64,000 bases of DNA from Flavobacterium oreochromis (GCF_019565455.1 NZ_CP067377.1:1240001-1304000), one strand, 5' to 3'; shown: positions 46,766 to 55,960, counted from the first letter of the stretch. Translations and numbers: made by a program. The notes: a model not told the origin generated them from the letters alone.

Positions 46766-47297
46766 TCAACTTATCTCTAACTTCCATTAATGCAAATCCT
46801 AAAAGATTTAACCCCTTCCATAACTTAGGATTTTCAGCCTTTTCATCATTACTTGTTAAACCGACACCCCAAATTTTATCCACTGGACTTGCTTCGACTA
46901 ATATCCTATCGTTTGTGTTGCACAAAAATTCTTTTAATGCTTCGTTTTGTGAAAATTTGTGGTAATTACCTTCCACGACAATTTCAAAACGTTTTTTATT
47001 CCATAACTCAGTAGTAAAACCTTTTACTTCACGTCCGAATTGTTTAGCTTGTGCGGGTGAACTCGCTGCGATAATTTTTTCGAGCATTTCCATATCTTGA
47101 AATAAACGAGCTTTTTCTGCCATCATCCAATGTTCAGCAGTTTTATAGGTGATTCCATTTACCTCAAATAAACTTTCCCACCACTGACTAAAACAGGTTT
47201 TTGTAATACTTCCATCCTTTGAGGGTTGATGCCCCCAAAAGAAAAGGTATTTGTAACTTTTGTTTTCTTTGATCAATATATCTCTACTGTATTTCAT
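46749..47297 (-). CDS. NADAR-family protein (YbiA-like, DUF1768)
   Basis: A 182-residue protein with the full NADAR pattern: F-F-W-G-H, F-S-Q-W-W, Y-K-T-A-E-H-W-M-M-A-E-K-A-R, a G-R-x-V-x-x-F segment, G-N-Y-H-K-F-S-Q-N, and L-V-E-A-S-P-V-D-K-I-W-G-V-G-L. The fold hydrolyses N-glycosidic bonds. Members include YbiA, which is linked to riboflavin intermediates, and proteins reported to remove ADP-ribose from guanine in DNA. In this cluster an ADP-ribose role is favoured. Start and end overlap or nearly touch the two neighbouring ARH genes. Confidence 0.92.
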   Translation of the reverse strand: MKYSRDILIKENKSYKYLFFWGHQPSKDGSITKTCFSQWWESLFEVNGITYKTAEHWMMAEKARLFQDMEMLEKIIAASSPAQAKQFGREVKGFTTELWNKKRFEIVVEGNYHKFSQNEALKEFLCNTNDRILVEASPVDKIWGVGLTSNDEKAENPKLWKGLNLLGFALMEVRDKLNENNK

Positions 47298-47299
47298 TT

Positions 47300-48145
47300 T
47301 TACTCCTTTAAAAATTTGTTTTTTAATTGATTATCTATTTTTATTAAATAATCCTTGCCAAAACTTCCGTTTTCCAATTCTTCATACAAAAAAGAGGGTA
47401 AATCATTTATTCCACTTTTTTTTACACTTAGTATTGCCATACATAAGGCAGCAACTGTATCTGTATCTCCTCCATAGTTTATTCCTTCTTGTAAACAATT
47501 ATACATTGAAGTCGCTTCCGATACTAGTTTAATCACTGCTTTTGTAGTAGGATAACCGTGCATATCTATAGGTGCGATAATTTCATACGTTTCATTTTCG
47601 TCCAAAGTTTTATTAATAAAATCAATCAAATTGTATTTTGCATCTAAACCATATCTAAAAAAATGAACTGCCAAAGCTATACGTTTTGCACACTGGATTC
47701 CTTCTGTGGTGTTATGCGAGGTTTTAGCCTGAATTTCGCATAACTTTAACAACGTTGGAATTTCTTTTACAAACCCAATAGGATAAGCTCGCATCGCCGA
47801 ACCATTACCACTACTTTGAAAAGTTAAGTTTGCCATAAATTCATTTCCATTCTTGCTTCGATCAAGTGCATTATAAACTCTATCCGAATATCCTCTTCTT
47901 TTGTCTCTATGAAAAACCTCCACAAACTTTTGAGCCACACGTTCTTCGGTCCAGTCAAGGTCTTCCAAAAGCAATTCGGCAATAGCCAATGCCATTTGAG
48001 TATCATCTGTATATTTTTTATATATCTCCGTGTATAAACCGTGGGGATGATATTCTTCTAGTTTATTAAATTCTTGAATAAAATCTATATCTCTGAACTC
48101 AAAACCTGCCCCATAGGCATCTCCTATTGCCGCTTCTAAAATCAT
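47300..48145 (-). CDS. ADP-ribosylglycohydrolase (DraG/ARH family), copy 3
   Basis: A 281-residue ARH protein with M-I-L-E-A-A-I-G-D-A-Y-G-A-G-F-E at the start, K-Y-T-D-D-T-Q-M-A-L (metal block 1), S-G-N-G-S-A-M-R-A-Y-P and Y-G-G-D-T-D-T-V-A-A-L (metal block 2). All metal ligands are conserved. It lies 2 bases before the NADAR gene and 20 bases after the PARG-like gene, within a compact run of at least five eraser genes. Confidence 0.93.
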   Translation of the reverse strand: MILEAAIGDAYGAGFEFRDIDFIQEFNKLEEYHPHGLYTEIYKKYTDDTQMALAIAELLLEDLDWTEERVAQKFVEVFHRDKRRGYSDRVYNALDRSKNGNEFMANLTFQSSGNGSAMRAYPIGFVKEIPTLLKLCEIQAKTSHNTTEGIQCAKRIALAVHFFRYGLDAKYNLIDFINKTLDENETYEIIAPIDMHGYPTTKAVIKLVSEATSMYNCLQEGINYGGDTDTVAALCMAILSVKKSGINDLPSFLYEELENGSFGKDYLIKIDNQLKNKFLKE

Positions 48146-48165
48146 ATCTACTAATATTTAAATTT

Positions 48166-48992
48166 TTATTTATCAAAAACTGCTTCAAAAGCTTTTAGTA
48201 CTAGTTTTTCTTTACTTCTGTCATAAATGGCAAAAACAATTCGTTTAAAAGCATTGGCATATTCTTTATCTATCACTTTTTTAAACAGCTCCGCTACCAT
48301 TTGTGGATCATTTCTAAATACGCCACAACCCCAAGCGCCTAGAATTAGCGTATCAACTTTTTGCTGGTTGGCAATGTGGAGCACTTTTTTTATTCGTTGG
48401 CTAAAGACTTCTTCAATTTGAGGCAACTCATTAGTTCTTTCCCTATGAAGCATTGCACCTTTGTTTGGCGCAGGCGATGTAATTACATCAGCAATAATAG
48501 GTTGTGGTAACGTTGTGCCTTCATCATCAAACCAAAAAATCGTATTAGGGCTATAAATCATATAATCAGAATACAAAAAAGTAGTTTGGCTTCTATTGTA
48601 TTCATACATCGTGCGGTCTTTTGTTAAAGAAGCATACAATGAAGAAGATCGCGCTAGGCTTTCCTCTTGTGCTGAAGCACCACCTAAAAATCCGCCTCCT
48701 GGATTTTTAGCAGAAGCAAAATTTAAAAGTCCTACTTTTCCGTTGGTCTTCTCTTCAACTAAAGCCTCAATAGTCGATAGATTTTTAAATTCAATGATGG
48801 TTTTGTTTTCGTTTTTGAGGATATCTTGTTTTTCGATTTCCTCCCATTGTGCAGGTAAAATGGTAAACGTATCGTTAATAGATTGCTCAATTAGGAGAGC
48901 TACTTCTATTTTTTCGTTCTGGTGAATGTAAAATCCGTTTTCTAGGATTGTAAGTGTTTCGTTTGCTATATATTTTCTTTTTTATTTGTCAT
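48166..48992 (-). pseudogene. PARG-like macrodomain protein (TIGR02452 family), frameshifted at 5' end as read
   Basis: About 275 residues. The N-terminal half carries N-F-A-S-A-K-N-P-G-G-G-F-L-G-G-A-S-A-Q-E-E, the loop typical of microbial PARG-like macrodomains including the Q-E-E catalytic segment. The C-terminal part has L-I-L-G-A-W-G-C-G-V-F-R-N-D-P. The only in-frame start codon after the last upstream stop is a TTG at 48639 within the protein, but adding one base to the T6 run at 48978-48983 joins the ATG at 48992 (M-T-N-K-K) to the full domain. It would cleave poly- or mono-ADP-ribose. It overlaps the end of prs by 11 bases. Confidence 0.85.
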
Positions 48993-49832
48993 AATGTATT
49001 GAATTGATTTTATTCAAATCAATTACTATTAATTTTTCCTCGTTAAAATCTCTAAACGAATTGGTTGTAAAGATTTTTTCAAAAATTTGTAATTGATCGA
49101 ATCCTTTGTTAAAAATTCCGTGGCTTACGGCTAAATATAATTTGCCAGCATTCTTTTTTGTAAAGCTTCGGCTAAGCCTATAAACGTGCCACCTCCGTCG
49201 CATATATCATCTACTATTAAACAAGGTTTTCCTTGTAAATCATCGGTGTAAACTTTAAAATCTTTAAGTTTTCCCGTTTTCACATCTCGGCTTTTACTTG
49301 CTTCGACCACTTCGACACCGCCTAGATATTCAGAAACCTTATAAATTTTCTTTAGTGCTCCGCCGTCTGGAGAAATCAAAATCACTTCTTGACCTATGTT
49401 TTCAATCACTCTTTCAATAAATTTATAATTGGTAATCACTTGACAATTGTTAAGTACAGCAGGTGTTACTTCGCTATGTGCATCAAAAACATATACTTTA
49501 GAAAGATTTAGACTATTCAAAATAGCTGCATACACTTTTACAGATAATGGTTCGCCTGGTATCATTACACGATCTTGTCTTGCTGCTGGAAAATACGGAA
49601 TAAAAAGTTCTATTTCTTTCACGTCCATACGTTTTAATGCATCTATCGTAAGAATAATTAAACCAAAATCGTTAAAACTATTCGCACGATGCGTAATAAT
49701 CACTTTTTGGGTAGTATCGAAATGTTGAATTTTAATATGTGGTTCTCCCCCTGAAAATGTAAAAGCTTGAAAAGAAATTTCATTTTCAGTGCCAAAAGGA
49801 GTAAAGTTTTTATCTAAATTTATAAGGAACAT
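48982..49832 (-). pseudogene. prs: Ribose-phosphate pyrophosphokinase, frameshifted as read
   Basis: PRPP synthetase of about 283 residues, making PRPP from ribose-5-phosphate and ATP. It is shorter than the housekeeping Prs (about 310). It has the F-P-A-A-R-Q-D-R-V loop, the V-F-D-A-H-S-E-V-T-P-A metal-binding segment and the PRPP loop L-I-V-D-D-I-C-D-G-G-G-T-F. The likely start is the ATG at 49832 (M-F-L-I-N-L-D-K-N-F), because the longer frame begins inside the promoter/operator. A T6 run at 49154-49159 breaks the frame after E-A-L-Q-K. One base change restores K-N-A-G-K-L-Y-L-A-V-S-H-G. PRPP from this enzyme would feed NadV. The same Prs-NadV pairing occurs in phage NAD cassettes. Confidence 0.9.
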
Positions 49833-49842
49833 AATGTATAAT

Positions 49843-49863
49843 TTTGCGTTAATATTACGCAAA
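49843..49863. promoter_or_regulatory. Palindromic operator before prs
   Basis: TTTGCGT (49843-49849), seven bases, ACGCAAA (49857-49863): a perfect inverted repeat. It begins 11 bases upstream of the prs ATG and overlaps the last four bases of the -7 promoter element, so binding would block transcription. The same palindrome recurs before the regulator gene. Confidence 0.75.
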
Positions 49864-49889
49864 TATAAAATACATTTTTAGACTAACAA
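49860..49889 (-). promoter_or_regulatory. Promoter of the prs-led operon
   Basis: On the minus strand, TTG (49889-49887), a 19-base spacer and TATATTTG (49867-49860): an exact Bacteroidota promoter. Confidence 0.8.
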
Positions 49890-49907
49890 AACATTTTGTG
49901 TTTTTTT

Positions 49908-50599
49908 TTACGCAAACTTGATTTCAAATACCATTCCTTCGTTTGTAAGTTCCTTGTATTTAGCAATATTAAATTTGAAAAATTTAGCAGGTCTGCCTGA
50001 TTTCGAATGATGTATGTGTTCTGTTTCTTCGATAAAACCCAGACTTAAAATCTTTTTTCTGAAATTACGACGATCTATTTCTTTCCCAATGATGGAAGTA
50101 TATAAATGCTCGAGTTCGGAAAATAAAAACTCGTTAGGAAGTAAATCAAAACCTATAGGTTGGTAAGTTAATTTAGCTTGCAAACGTTCACGAGCTTTAT
50201 CAAGTATTTTATTATGATCGAAAGCTAGTTTAGGGACTTCGTCTATTTTGAACCAAGCGACTGCATCAGCATCAGTATTGGCCATAAGTTTCAAATGGGA
50301 GGGGTTTACCAATGCGAAATAAGCCACAGAAATTACTCGGTTTCTCGAATCACGATATATATCATCACCAAAGGTGTAAAGTTGTTCTATATAATTTACG
50401 GTCACATTGGTTTCTTCTTTAATTTCGCGTTTTACAGCATCTATTAAAGGCTCATTGGCTTTAACTAAGCCCCCGGCAATGCCCAATGTAAAGTATTGGT
50501 TCCAAATTTTTGCTGAATTAGCAGCACATATAATGATGAATTTGCATAAGCAAAAACAACTCCATCAACTGCTATACGTATATTTTGTGAGAAACTCAT
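49908..50599 (-). pseudogene. NrtR-like Nudix transcriptional regulator, frameshifted as read
   Basis: About 230 residues: an N-terminal Nudix domain and a C-terminal winged-helix domain (I-D-R-R-N-F-R-K-K-I-L-S-L-G-F-I-E-E-T, then K-S-G-R-P-A-K-F-F-K-F), the layout of NrtR. In NrtR proteins ADP-ribose is the effector that releases DNA. The Nudix box G-L-V-K-A-N-E-x7-R-E-I-K-E-E-T-N-V keeps all catalytic Glu residues and differs only at the last Gly (Asn here), so residual hydrolysis is possible. A C5 run at 50470-50474 breaks the frame at A-L-P-G-G; the full start is the ATG at 50599. The gene heads the NAD/ADP-ribose cluster, and its own promoter contains the operator. Confidence 0.87.
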
Positions 50600-50602
50600 G
50601 TC

Positions 50603-50626
50603 TTGCGTTATTTCTACGCAAATGTA
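50603..50626. promoter_or_regulatory. Operator and -7 element before the NrtR-like gene
   Basis: TTGCGT (50603-50608), seven bases, ACGCAA (50616-50621) repeats the prs palindrome with the same spacing. On the minus strand TACATTTG (50626-50619) is a -7 box that overlaps the palindrome exactly as at prs. This suggests autoregulation. No good -33 TTG is seen at the expected place. Confidence 0.7.
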
Positions 50627-50956
50627 TAGAATATGTTTTTATTTTAAAAAGATAGGTTTATATACTAAAAAGATTGGGTGAATTTCCTTAATTGAAATAT
50701 AATTAGAGTTAATTTGGATCAGGTAGTAAATATTTTTTTAAAAATTCTGATTTTATATTGTTTTGAGTCTGTTTTCTAGATTGAAAAATGTAGAATTACA
50801 GCAATTGCTTTTTGTAAAATGCTATTGAACAGCTTTTTAGTTATTGTTATGATAAAAAATCACAGACAGGTAAGTAAAAACGTTAATTTTTAACTTTATT
50901 TTATAAAAAATCTGATAGATTGTTTTCTACCTTTATACTTTTAAATACAGAAAAAC
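50627..50956. other. Divergent intergenic region
   Basis: About 330 AT-rich bases between the regulator gene (minus) and the alcohol dehydrogenase gene (plus). I see no gene, RNA or clear promoter for the dehydrogenase. Confidence 0.6.
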
Positions 50957-52118
50957 ATGACAAACTTTGAGTTATACAATCCTGTAAATTATATTTTCGG
51001 GAAAGGACAAATAACAAAATTAACTGAGTTAGTACCTCAAAACACTAAGATTTTACTTACTTATGGAGGAGGAAGTATCTTTAAAAATGGAATTTATGAC
51101 CAAGTAAAAACTGCTTTAAAACAATTTGAAGTCGTTGAGTTTGGTGGTATTGAACCTAATCCTCGTTTTGAAACTTTAATGAAGGCGGTTCAAATTATTC
51201 GTGAACAAAACATTGGTTTTATCCTTGCTATTGGAGGGGGAGTGTAATAGATGGTACTAAATTTATATCAGGAGCGGTTAAATATCAGGGAGATGAAGTA
51301 GAAATTCTTCGTCAAAGAGTATTATTTAAAGATGCTAATGAGGTAATTCCTTTCGGTACAGTTTTGACTTTACCTGCTACTGGATCTGAAATGAACTCAG
51401 GTGCTGTAATTACTATTGAAGAAACACAGGAAAAATTGACTTTAGGAGGTAGTGCTTTGTTTCCAAAATTTTCTATTTGTGATCCAACAGTGATAGAATC
51501 ATTACCTAAGCGTCAGTTACAAAATGGTGTAGTAGATGCTTTTACTCACGTGATGGAGCAATATTTGACTTACCCACATGATGCAATACTGCAAGATAGA
51601 ATAGCAGAAAGTATTTTACAAACTTTAGTTGAAATAGGTCCGTCTGTGGTTGAAAATCCAACAGATTATAAGTTAGCATCTAATTTTATGTGGTGTTGTA
51701 CTATGGCATTAAATGGTTTAATTCAAAAAGGAGTTCCTTCTGATTGGGCTACTCATATGATAGGTCACGAATTAACAGCTTTATATGAAATAGATCATGC
51801 AAGAACTTTAGCTATTATAGGGCCTAATTTATATCAAGTAATGTTTGATACTAAAAAGAAAAATTAGCGCAGTATGGAAAAAGAGTATGGGGATTAACAG
51901 GATCTGATGATGAAATTGCTCAAAAAGCAATTGTAAAAACCACGGCGTTTTTCCACACAATGGGAATGCTTACTCGTTTATCTGAAAATACAGAAAGCTA
52001 TGCTGAAACAGCTTCTATAATTGTAAATCGTTTTGAAGAGAGAGGGTGGTTGGCTTTAGGTGAAAAACAAAATATTACACCAGAAAAGGTAAGAGCTATC
52101 ATAGAAATGAGTTATTAA
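50957..52118 (+). pseudogene. Iron-containing alcohol dehydrogenase (YqhD/butanol dehydrogenase-like), frameshifted twice as read
   Basis: About 387 residues once joined. The start F-E-L-Y-N-P-V-N-Y-I-F-G-K-G-Q and the NADP segment L-A-I-G-G-G-S-V-I-D-G-T-K are typical. Metal ligands appear in V-V-D-A-F-T-H-V-M-E-Q-Y, I-G-H-E-L-T-A and I-D-H-A-R-T-L-A-I. It would reduce aldehydes with NADPH. Frames break at the G5 region near 51236-51241 and at the A5 run 51853-51857; each is repaired by one base. It is followed by a strong terminator. Confidence 0.88.
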
Positions 52119-52160
52119 TTTTAAAGATAATATTAAAAATAGTCTTATAAATATAAATTC

Positions 52161-52196
52161 AAAAAGCGCACTTGAATATTCAATGTGCGCTTTTTT
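52161..52196 (+). terminator. Rho-independent terminator
   Basis: AAAAAGCGCAC and GTGCGCTTTTT pair around a loop that is itself palindromic (TTGAATATTCAA), followed by T residues. It can serve both convergent genes. Confidence 0.9.
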
Positions 52197-52245
52197 ACTA
52201 AACACCAAAAACAAACGTAACTTAACTTTTAACCCAATTATTTTT

Positions 52246-53121
52246 CTACATCTGTTTTTGTACTACAGGAGCTAATCTAAGATATTGTATGAATCCTCTA
52301 CCTTCAAATTCGTATGTCGTACCACTTGGAGTATGAAATAATCGAATGCGATGGTCATTAATAACGCTTAGCGTAAAAGATTCATTGCCCCAAAAATCAT
52401 AATCTAATGTTAAATTTTTAGTATATGGATTCAGATTCTTTGAAATACCATAAAAACCTGTAAAATCCCAATAAATATTGTTCGGATTAGTTCCGCGTAA
52501 ATCTTTTGAAGAGCAGAAATGATTATCTGTTCCTCCGGCTAAAAATTGTATAAAATTTTCTTTGTCAAAATCATTTAAAGCGCCTATTCTACTAGCATAT
52601 ACTTTTTCCCAAGCTTTGTATTCTTGTAAAAAATAATGGATGTTATCATTGAATAATTTATTATAGTCAAAATTACTCCTCTGATAGCCTACTAAATAAT
52701 AGGTTACTTTGTGAATTGGATCAGATATTTTAATTTTATTATTTGCTAATTGATAAACATCTAATTCAAATGTTCCATACAGATCATGAAAAACACGAAT
52801 TGAATTAGGATAATAGTTGTAAGCGCCTATTCTTGTTCCAAATCCGTTGCCAGTAGATCCAATTCCTGCTAGATTATTATTAGCATATAGAGCACCATTT
52901 AAAAAAGAAATGGTAAAAGCACGAGTTAAGAAAGGAATATTTCCAGAGCCTTGCGTTGCATTATAATCTATATACCATAAATCATAACTTTCCATCAGTT
53001 TAGATAAGCTTATGTTATTATTTGTGGGTTTATTATGGTCTTCAACAATTATTTCATTAGTGCAAGACTGGAATATAAATGGAGTAATTATAATCAACAA
53101 AAATATTTTTATAGTTTTCAT
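52246..53121 (-). CDS. Conserved lipoprotein of unknown function
   Basis: A 291-residue lipoprotein: the signal ends in F-Q-S-C. The mature part has L-M-E-S-Y-D-L-W-Y-I-D-Y-N and two similar halves, each with a W-x-(I/F)-x-(Y/F) start, a strand-rich middle and a G-T-x-E-(L/F) end, suggesting a duplicated lipocalin-like beta domain. Proteins of this type are common in Flavobacterium and are sometimes mislabelled as nicotinate-nucleotide adenylyltransferase. No nucleotide-binding motif is present, so that label is not supported. Confidence 0.7.
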   Translation of the reverse strand: MKTIKIFLLIIITPFIFQSCTNEIIVEDHNKPTNNNISLSKLMESYDLWYIDYNATQGSGNIPFLTRAFTISFLNGALYANNNLAGIGSTGNGFGTRIGAYNYYPNSIRVFHDLYGTFELDVYQLANNKIKISDPIHKVTYYLVGYQRSNFDYNKLFNDNIHYFLQEYKAWEKVYASRIGALNDFDKENFIQFLAGGTDNHFCSSKDLRGTNPNNIYWDFTGFYGISKNLNPYTKNLTLDYDFWGNESFTLSVINDHRIRLFHTPSGTTYEFEGRGFIQYLRLAPVVQKQM

Positions 53122-53301
53122 ACTATTAAGATTTTGAAGTTTCCTAAGTTAAGTAACCAATATGCGTGCCATTTTTTTGTAACTTTGGATTTTTATTTAA
53201 AATCGTATGTTTAGGTGGTAAGCTCGTTCGTCTGAATTTAAAAGATAGGAAAGTGAGCGTTTGCCTCGAGCGTAGTAAAAATTGATCGGGAATCATAAAG
53301 T

Positions 53302-54297
53302 ATGAATACACAACCCAAATTTGCCGTTATAGGTGGTGGTAGTTGGGCTACCGCAATCGTGAAAATGTTATGTGAAAATGTAGATCAAATTGCGTGGTAT
53401 ATGCGAAGTGTTTACGCACTAGAACATTTGAAATTACACAAACATAATCCTAATTATTTAAGTTCTGTAGCGTTTGATATTAATAAATTACAACTTACAA
53501 ATGATATCAATCAGGCTGTAAAAGATGCCGATTACGTAGTTTTTGCAATACCTTCAGCTTTCTTAAGTGCAGAGCTTGATAAGATGACGGAGAGTTTAGA
53601 AGGAAAAGTAGTTTTTTCTGCTATCAAAGGGATTGTTCCTGAAAGTAGTTTGATTGTAGGAGAGCATTTTCATACGAAATACAATATCTTATATGAAAAT
53701 ATAGGGGTTATCACGGGACCATGCCATGCTGAGGAAGTAGCATTAGAACGTCTTTCTTATCTTACAATTGCTTGTGGTGATATGGAAAAAGCAAAAATAA
53801 TGGCTGCCAATTTATCAAGTTATTATATTAAAACTAAAACTTCAGATGATATAGTAGGTACGGAATATGCAGCCGTATTAAAAAATATTTACTCTATAGC
53901 TGCAGGTATTGCTCATGGATTAGGATATGGCGATAATTTTCAAGCAGTATTAATGAGTAACGCAATTCGTGAAATGAAGCGTTTTATTAAACAAGTACAT
54001 AGAATGAAACGTAATATTAATAATTCAGCTTATTTAGGTGATTTGTTAGTTACAGGTTACTCTGTTTTTTCACGAAATCGTATGTTTGGAAATATGATTG
54101 GGAAAGGTTATACTGTAAAATCAGCTCAAATGGAAATGAGTATGGTTGCGGAAGGATATTATGCTACTAAAAGTGCTTGGACACTCAATCAAGAATATCA
54201 AGCCAAAACACCTATTTTAGATGCTGTTTACCAAGTATTATATGAGGGTAAAGAAGCAAAAAAAACATTTAAAAAATTAACTGAAAAATTGGATTAG
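53302..54297 (+). CDS. gpsA: NAD(P)H-dependent glycerol-3-phosphate dehydrogenase
   Basis: A 331-residue cytoplasmic enzyme that reduces dihydroxyacetone phosphate to sn-glycerol-3-phosphate for phospholipid synthesis. The N-terminal Rossmann motif I-G-G-G-S-W-A-T-A-I is at residues 10-19, I-T-G-P-C-H-A-E-E-V in the middle, and the catalytic Lys is in E-Y-A-A-V-L-K-N-I-Y-S-I-A-A-G. A TAACTTTG -7 box lies at 53180-53187, giving a leader of about 110 bases. It ends at a terminator. Confidence 0.96.
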   Translation: MNTQPKFAVIGGGSWATAIVKMLCENVDQIAWYMRSVYALEHLKLHKHNPNYLSSVAFDINKLQLTNDINQAVKDADYVVFAIPSAFLSAELDKMTESLEGKVVFSAIKGIVPESSLIVGEHFHTKYNILYENIGVITGPCHAEEVALERLSYLTIACGDMEKAKIMAANLSSYYIKTKTSDDIVGTEYAAVLKNIYSIAAGIAHGLGYGDNFQAVLMSNAIREMKRFIKQVHRMKRNINNSAYLGDLLVTGYSVFSRNRMFGNMIGKGYTVKSAQMEMSMVAEGYYATKSAWTLNQEYQAKTPILDAVYQVLYEGKEAKKTFKKLTEKLD

Positions 54298-54314
54298 TTT
54301 TTTGAAAGGAAGTA

Positions 54315-54361
54315 AGAGAAAAGATATTGTTTAATTAGTTAAAATCTTTTCTCTTTTTTTT
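54315..54361 (+). terminator. Rho-independent terminator after gpsA
   Basis: AGAGAAAAGAT pairs with ATCTTTTCTCT around about 18 bases, followed by at least seven T residues. Confidence 0.85.
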
Positions 54362-54365
54362 GTGT

Positions 54366-54773
54366 TTATTTCACAACGACTCCATTAACCCATAAATGAG
54401 GTACTTCTTCAGTAGCGCGTTCGTTAATAGTATTTTGGCGGAAAGTAAATTTTTTATCGTATAATGTATTTCCAATAAAATAAGTAACCATAAACTCATT
54501 ATTAAGTGCTAATACACTATTTTCTATCATCTCAATCTTTAAAGCAGAAACATTTGGTAGTAATTTGAATCCATGACGTAATAAAGAGCTTTTACGCATT
54601 TCTCCATCAATTTTTCCATAAGCTTTAGAAACTACAATAATGTTTTCTAATTCAAAATCAGAATCATTGACTAAATAAACATTCCATACTTTGTCCATAA
54701 AATCATCGTTCCATTCTTGTACAGCAGCAAGAAAAACATTTTCTACTTTGGGAATTATAATGTCTTTTTTCAT
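54366..54773 (-). CDS. Conserved flavobacterial hypothetical protein
   Basis: A 135-residue cytoplasmic protein without signal or membrane segment, beginning M-K-K-D-I-I-I-P-K-V-E-N-V-F-L-A-A-V. It reads as alternating strands and ends with P-H-L-W-V-N-G-V-V-V-K. I do not recognise a family with known function. It lies downstream of pheS on the same strand, separated by an inverted repeat, and is convergent with gpsA. Confidence 0.7.
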   Translation of the reverse strand: MKKDIIIPKVENVFLAAVQEWNDDFMDKVWNVYLVNDSDFELENIIVVSKAYGKIDGEMRKSSLLRHGFKLLPNVSALKIEMIENSVLALNNEFMVTYFIGNTLYDKKFTFRQNTINERATEEVPHLWVNGVVVK

Positions 54774-54794
54774 TTTAGTTATAATGTTAAAAAG

Positions 54795-54834
54795 TTGAAA
54801 GTCAAAAGTTTTTGTTTAGACTTTTGACTTTCAA
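54795..54834. repeat. TTGAAAGTCAAAAGT inverted repeat
   Basis: A perfect 15-bp inverted repeat, TTGAAAGTCAAAAGT (54795-54809) and ACTTTTGACTTTCAA (54820-54834). It lacks a T tract in the direction of pheS transcription, so it looks more like an intergenic repeat than a normal terminator. Confidence 0.65.
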
Positions 54835-54843
54835 TATTAGACT

Positions 54844-55863
54844 TTATATGCTTGATTTAAATTGTTCTAAGAAGCGTACATCGTTTTCATAAAACATACG
54901 GATATCGCCAATTTGGTATAACAACATGGCAATACGTTCAATACCCATACCAAAAGCAAAACCGTTGTATTCTTCTGGGCTAATGTCACAATTTTTTAAC
55001 ACATTCGGATCTACCATTCCACAGCCCATAATTTCTAACCAACCAGTTCCTTTGGTAATACGGTAATCTATTTCATTTTTTAGCCCCCAATAAATATCCA
55101 CTTCGGCACTTGGTTCTGTAAAAGGGAAATAAGAAGGGCGTAAACGAATCTTAGACTTGCCAAACATTTCTTTAGTGAAATATAATAAGGTCTGTTTTAA
55201 ATCAGCAAAAGAAACATCTTTATCAATGTATAGACCTTCTACTTGATGGAATATACAGTGTGAACGTGAAGAAACTGCCTCATTACGAAATACACGTCCT
55301 GGAGAGATTGTACGGATAGGCGGTTTATTAGACTCCATATAACGTACTTGTACTGATGAAGTATGGGTGCGTAATAAAATATCAGGATTGGTTTGAATAA
55401 AGAAGGTGTCCTGCATATCACGAGCAGGGTGATATTCTGGTAAGTTTAAAGCAGTGAAATTATGCCAATCATCTTCAATTTCAGGACCTTCTGATACATT
55501 AAAGCCTATGTTAGCAAAGATGTCAATGATTTGATTTTTTACTAACGATATCGGATGACGAGAGCCTAGCTTAATAGGCTCAGCTGGACGCGTTAAATCG
55601 CCATAGATTCCTTTGATTTCTTCTTTGCTTTCTAAGATTTCTTGGATTGATTTTACTTTTTCTTCAGCTGTATTTTTTAATGTATTGATGATTTGACCAA
55701 ACTCTTTTTTTTGATCATTCGGAACATTTTTAAATTCAGCAAAAATATCTTTTACTAATCCTTTACTTCCAAGAAACTTAATTCGGAATGCTTCTAATTT
55801 TTCCTTGTCTTGTGTATCAAATGCTTGCGCTTCTGCAATGTACTCTTTAATCTTATCTATCAT
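54844..55863 (-). CDS. pheS: Phenylalanine--tRNA ligase alpha subunit
   Basis: The 339-residue catalytic subunit of PheRS, which charges tRNA-Phe. The N-terminal coiled coil (about 1-85) is followed by class II motif 2 (T-H-T-S-S-V-Q-V-R-Y-M, G-R-V-F-R-N-E-A) and motif 3 (G-F-A-F-G-M-G-I-E-R-I-A-M). H-P-L/H-P-I-S and F-T-E-P-S-A-E-V-D form the Phe pocket. Length is normal. pheT is not adjacent, as is common in Bacteroidota. Confidence 0.97.
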   Translation of the reverse strand: MIDKIKEYIAEAQAFDTQDKEKLEAFRIKFLGSKGLVKDIFAEFKNVPNDQKKEFGQIINTLKNTAEEKVKSIQEILESKEEIKGIYGDLTRPAEPIKLGSRHPISLVKNQIIDIFANIGFNVSEGPEIEDDWHNFTALNLPEYHPARDMQDTFFIQTNPDILLRTHTSSVQVRYMESNKPPIRTISPGRVFRNEAVSSRSHCIFHQVEGLYIDKDVSFADLKQTLLYFTKEMFGKSKIRLRPSYFPFTEPSAEVDIYWGLKNEIDYRITKGTGWLEIMGCGMVDPNVLKNCDISPEEYNGFAFGMGIERIAMLLYQIGDIRMFYENDVRFLEQFKSSI

Positions 55864-55960
55864 CGGTTCTCCTTTGAAAGGTGCAAATTTACAGTTTTTA
55901 GTTAATAGTACCTAGTGCTTAGTCTTTAGAAAATAAACTTTTAAATTAGGTGTTTACAAT

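Noticed and set aside
52246..53121. Label as nicotinate-nucleotide adenylyltransferase for the lipoprotein
   Set aside because: No (H/T)xGH nucleotidyltransferase motif is present and the protein has a lipoprotein signal; the true NadD is at 37906.
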